Shown piece by piece: positions 63,356-64,000 of a stretch of 64,000 bases of DNA; the first letter of the stretch is position 1; each line of letters starts with the position of its first letter. Source of the DNA: Variovorax sp. PAMC 28711 (GTDB taxonomy: Bacteria > Pseudomonadota > Gammaproteobacteria > Burkholderiales > Burkholderiaceae_C). The notes beneath the pieces are model-generated. The model saw nothing but the letters and a program-made list of their open reading frames with translations. It was not told where the DNA came from and searched no databases. The translations under genes were made by a program, and so were the position numbers. The stretch is taken from assembly GCF_001577265.1 (NCBI RefSeq), contig NZ_CP014517.1, forward strand, positions 2,826,501-2,890,500. The letters run 5' to 3'.

Positions 63356-64000
63356 GCACACCCCTGCCCGTGCAACAGACCAGCACCGCCAACGTGCTGC
63401 GCCAGTTCTACGCACTGACCAAGCCGCGTGTTGTGCAGTTGATCGTGTTCTGCGCGCTCATCGGCATGGTGCTCGCCGTGCCCGGCATCCCGACCTGGCA
63501 GGACGCGCAGCGCGGCTTGCTCGCGTGCATCGGTATTTGGCTGGTGGCCGGCGCGGCGGCGGCGTTCAACTGCCTGGTCGAGAAGGGCATCGACGCCAAG
63601 ATGAAGCGCACCGCGTGGCGCCCGACGGCGCGCGGCCAGCTCAGCGACACCCAGGCACTGGTCTTCTCGGGGCTCCTTTGTGCAGCGGGCTCGTCGGTGC
63701 TCTGGTTCACCGTCAACCCGCTCACCATGTGGTTGACCTTCGCGACCTTCGTCGGCTACGCGGTGGTCTACACCGTCATCCTCAAGCCACTGACGCCGCA
63801 GAACATCGTGATCGGCGGCGCGTCGGGCGCGATGCCGCCGGTGCTCGGCTGGGCCGCGATGACAGGCGAGGTCAGCGGCGGGGCGATGATCCTCTTCCTC
63901 ATCATCTTCCTGTGGACGCCGCCGCATTTCTGGGCGCTCGCGCTCTACCGCGTCGAGGACTACCGCAAGGCCGGCTTGCCGATGCTGCCGGTCACGCACG
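63352..64000 (+). CDS. ctaB: Protohaem IX farnesyltransferase (haem O synthase), 3' partial
   Basis: UbiA-family prenyltransferase that farnesylates haem B, feeding CtaA. The frame is open from the ATG at 63352 to the window edge (216 residues seen of about 300). Prenyltransferase signatures are [20 protein letters not shown] near residue 80-100 with the acidic motif, and the second region [23 protein letters not shown] near the edge. Translationally coupled to ctaA. Confidence 0.95.
   Translation, partial: MSTPLPVQQTSTANVLRQFYALTKPRVVQLIVFCALIGMVLAVPGIPTWQDAQRGLLACIGIWLVAGAAAAFNCLVEKGIDAKMKRTAWRPTARGQLSDTQALVFSGLLCAAGSSVLWFTVNPLTMWLTFATFVGYAVVYTVILKPLTPQNIVIGGASGAMPPVLGWAAMTGEVSGGAMILFLIIFLWTPPHFWALALYRVEDYRKAGLPMLPVTH

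Overview
The window is GC-rich (roughly two thirds G+C by eye), gene-dense chromosomal DNA with very short intergenic gaps and many ATGA/TGATG start-stop overlaps. Gene content points to a betaproteobacterium of the order Burkholderiales, most likely the Comamonadaceae (Variovorax-like). The evidence is the yqgE-ruvX-pyrR-pyrB-pyrX string, TamA/TamB, monomeric isocitrate dehydrogenase, a beta-ketoadipate (pca) regulon with PcaQ and an IclR regulator, and the layout of the aa3 oxidase operon. This assignment is inference from gene order and protein character, with no database search. No phage, insertion sequence, CRISPR array or rRNA was seen.

Layout. 1-4681: 3' part of a very large ChpA/PilL-type CheA hybrid kinase. 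4725-10756: photolyase, diverging from yqgE-ruvX-pyrR-pyrB-pyrX-plsC (pyrimidine and lipid synthesis). 10830-18126, minus strand: a 25-residue membrane peptide, NadM-Nudix, tRNA-Arg(CCT), and the tamA-tamB envelope pair. 18184-22065, minus strand: a 2OG-Fe(II) oxygenase, then a coupled moxR / 2-TM protein / GNAT / VWA module. 22225: dihaem cytochrome c. 22988-31409: protocatechuate branch, with pcaHG under divergent pcaQ, DUF1841, a TIM-barrel protein, an IclR regulator, and pcaIJF plus a hot-dog-like protein. 31449-36077: monomeric IDH, RNase HI-like protein, nucleoside deoxyribosyltransferase, a small membrane protein and an SDR.

36094-47587 is the most interesting block. It is one long minus-strand run: crotonase, feruloyl-CoA-synthase-like ligase, SDR, LivK, LivH, fused LivM-LivG, LivF, acyl-CoA dehydrogenase, MarR. 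A metal amidohydrolase diverges from its head. This is the gene set expected for uptake and CoA-dependent, beta-keto-thioester-hydrolysing breakdown of hydroxycinnamates. Its products (hydroxybenzoates) would drain into the neighbouring pca genes. A well-formed promoter with an overlapping palindrome lies in the divergent gap.

47592-54934: glutathione-gated-type K+/H+ antiporter with its NAD(P)H oxidoreductase partner, an orphan ParA, a MaoC dehydratase, a small secreted protein divergent from a LysR regulator, TrmL, ComF and a BioC-like methyltransferase. 55000-64000: cytochrome c oxidase operon in order DUF2244, coxB (caa3-type with haem c), coxA, 36-aa assembly protein, ctaG, DUF2970, coxC, (DUF2909 on the minus strand), surf1, Sco-like protein, ctaA and 5' part of ctaB.

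No gap between genes exceeds 300 bases.
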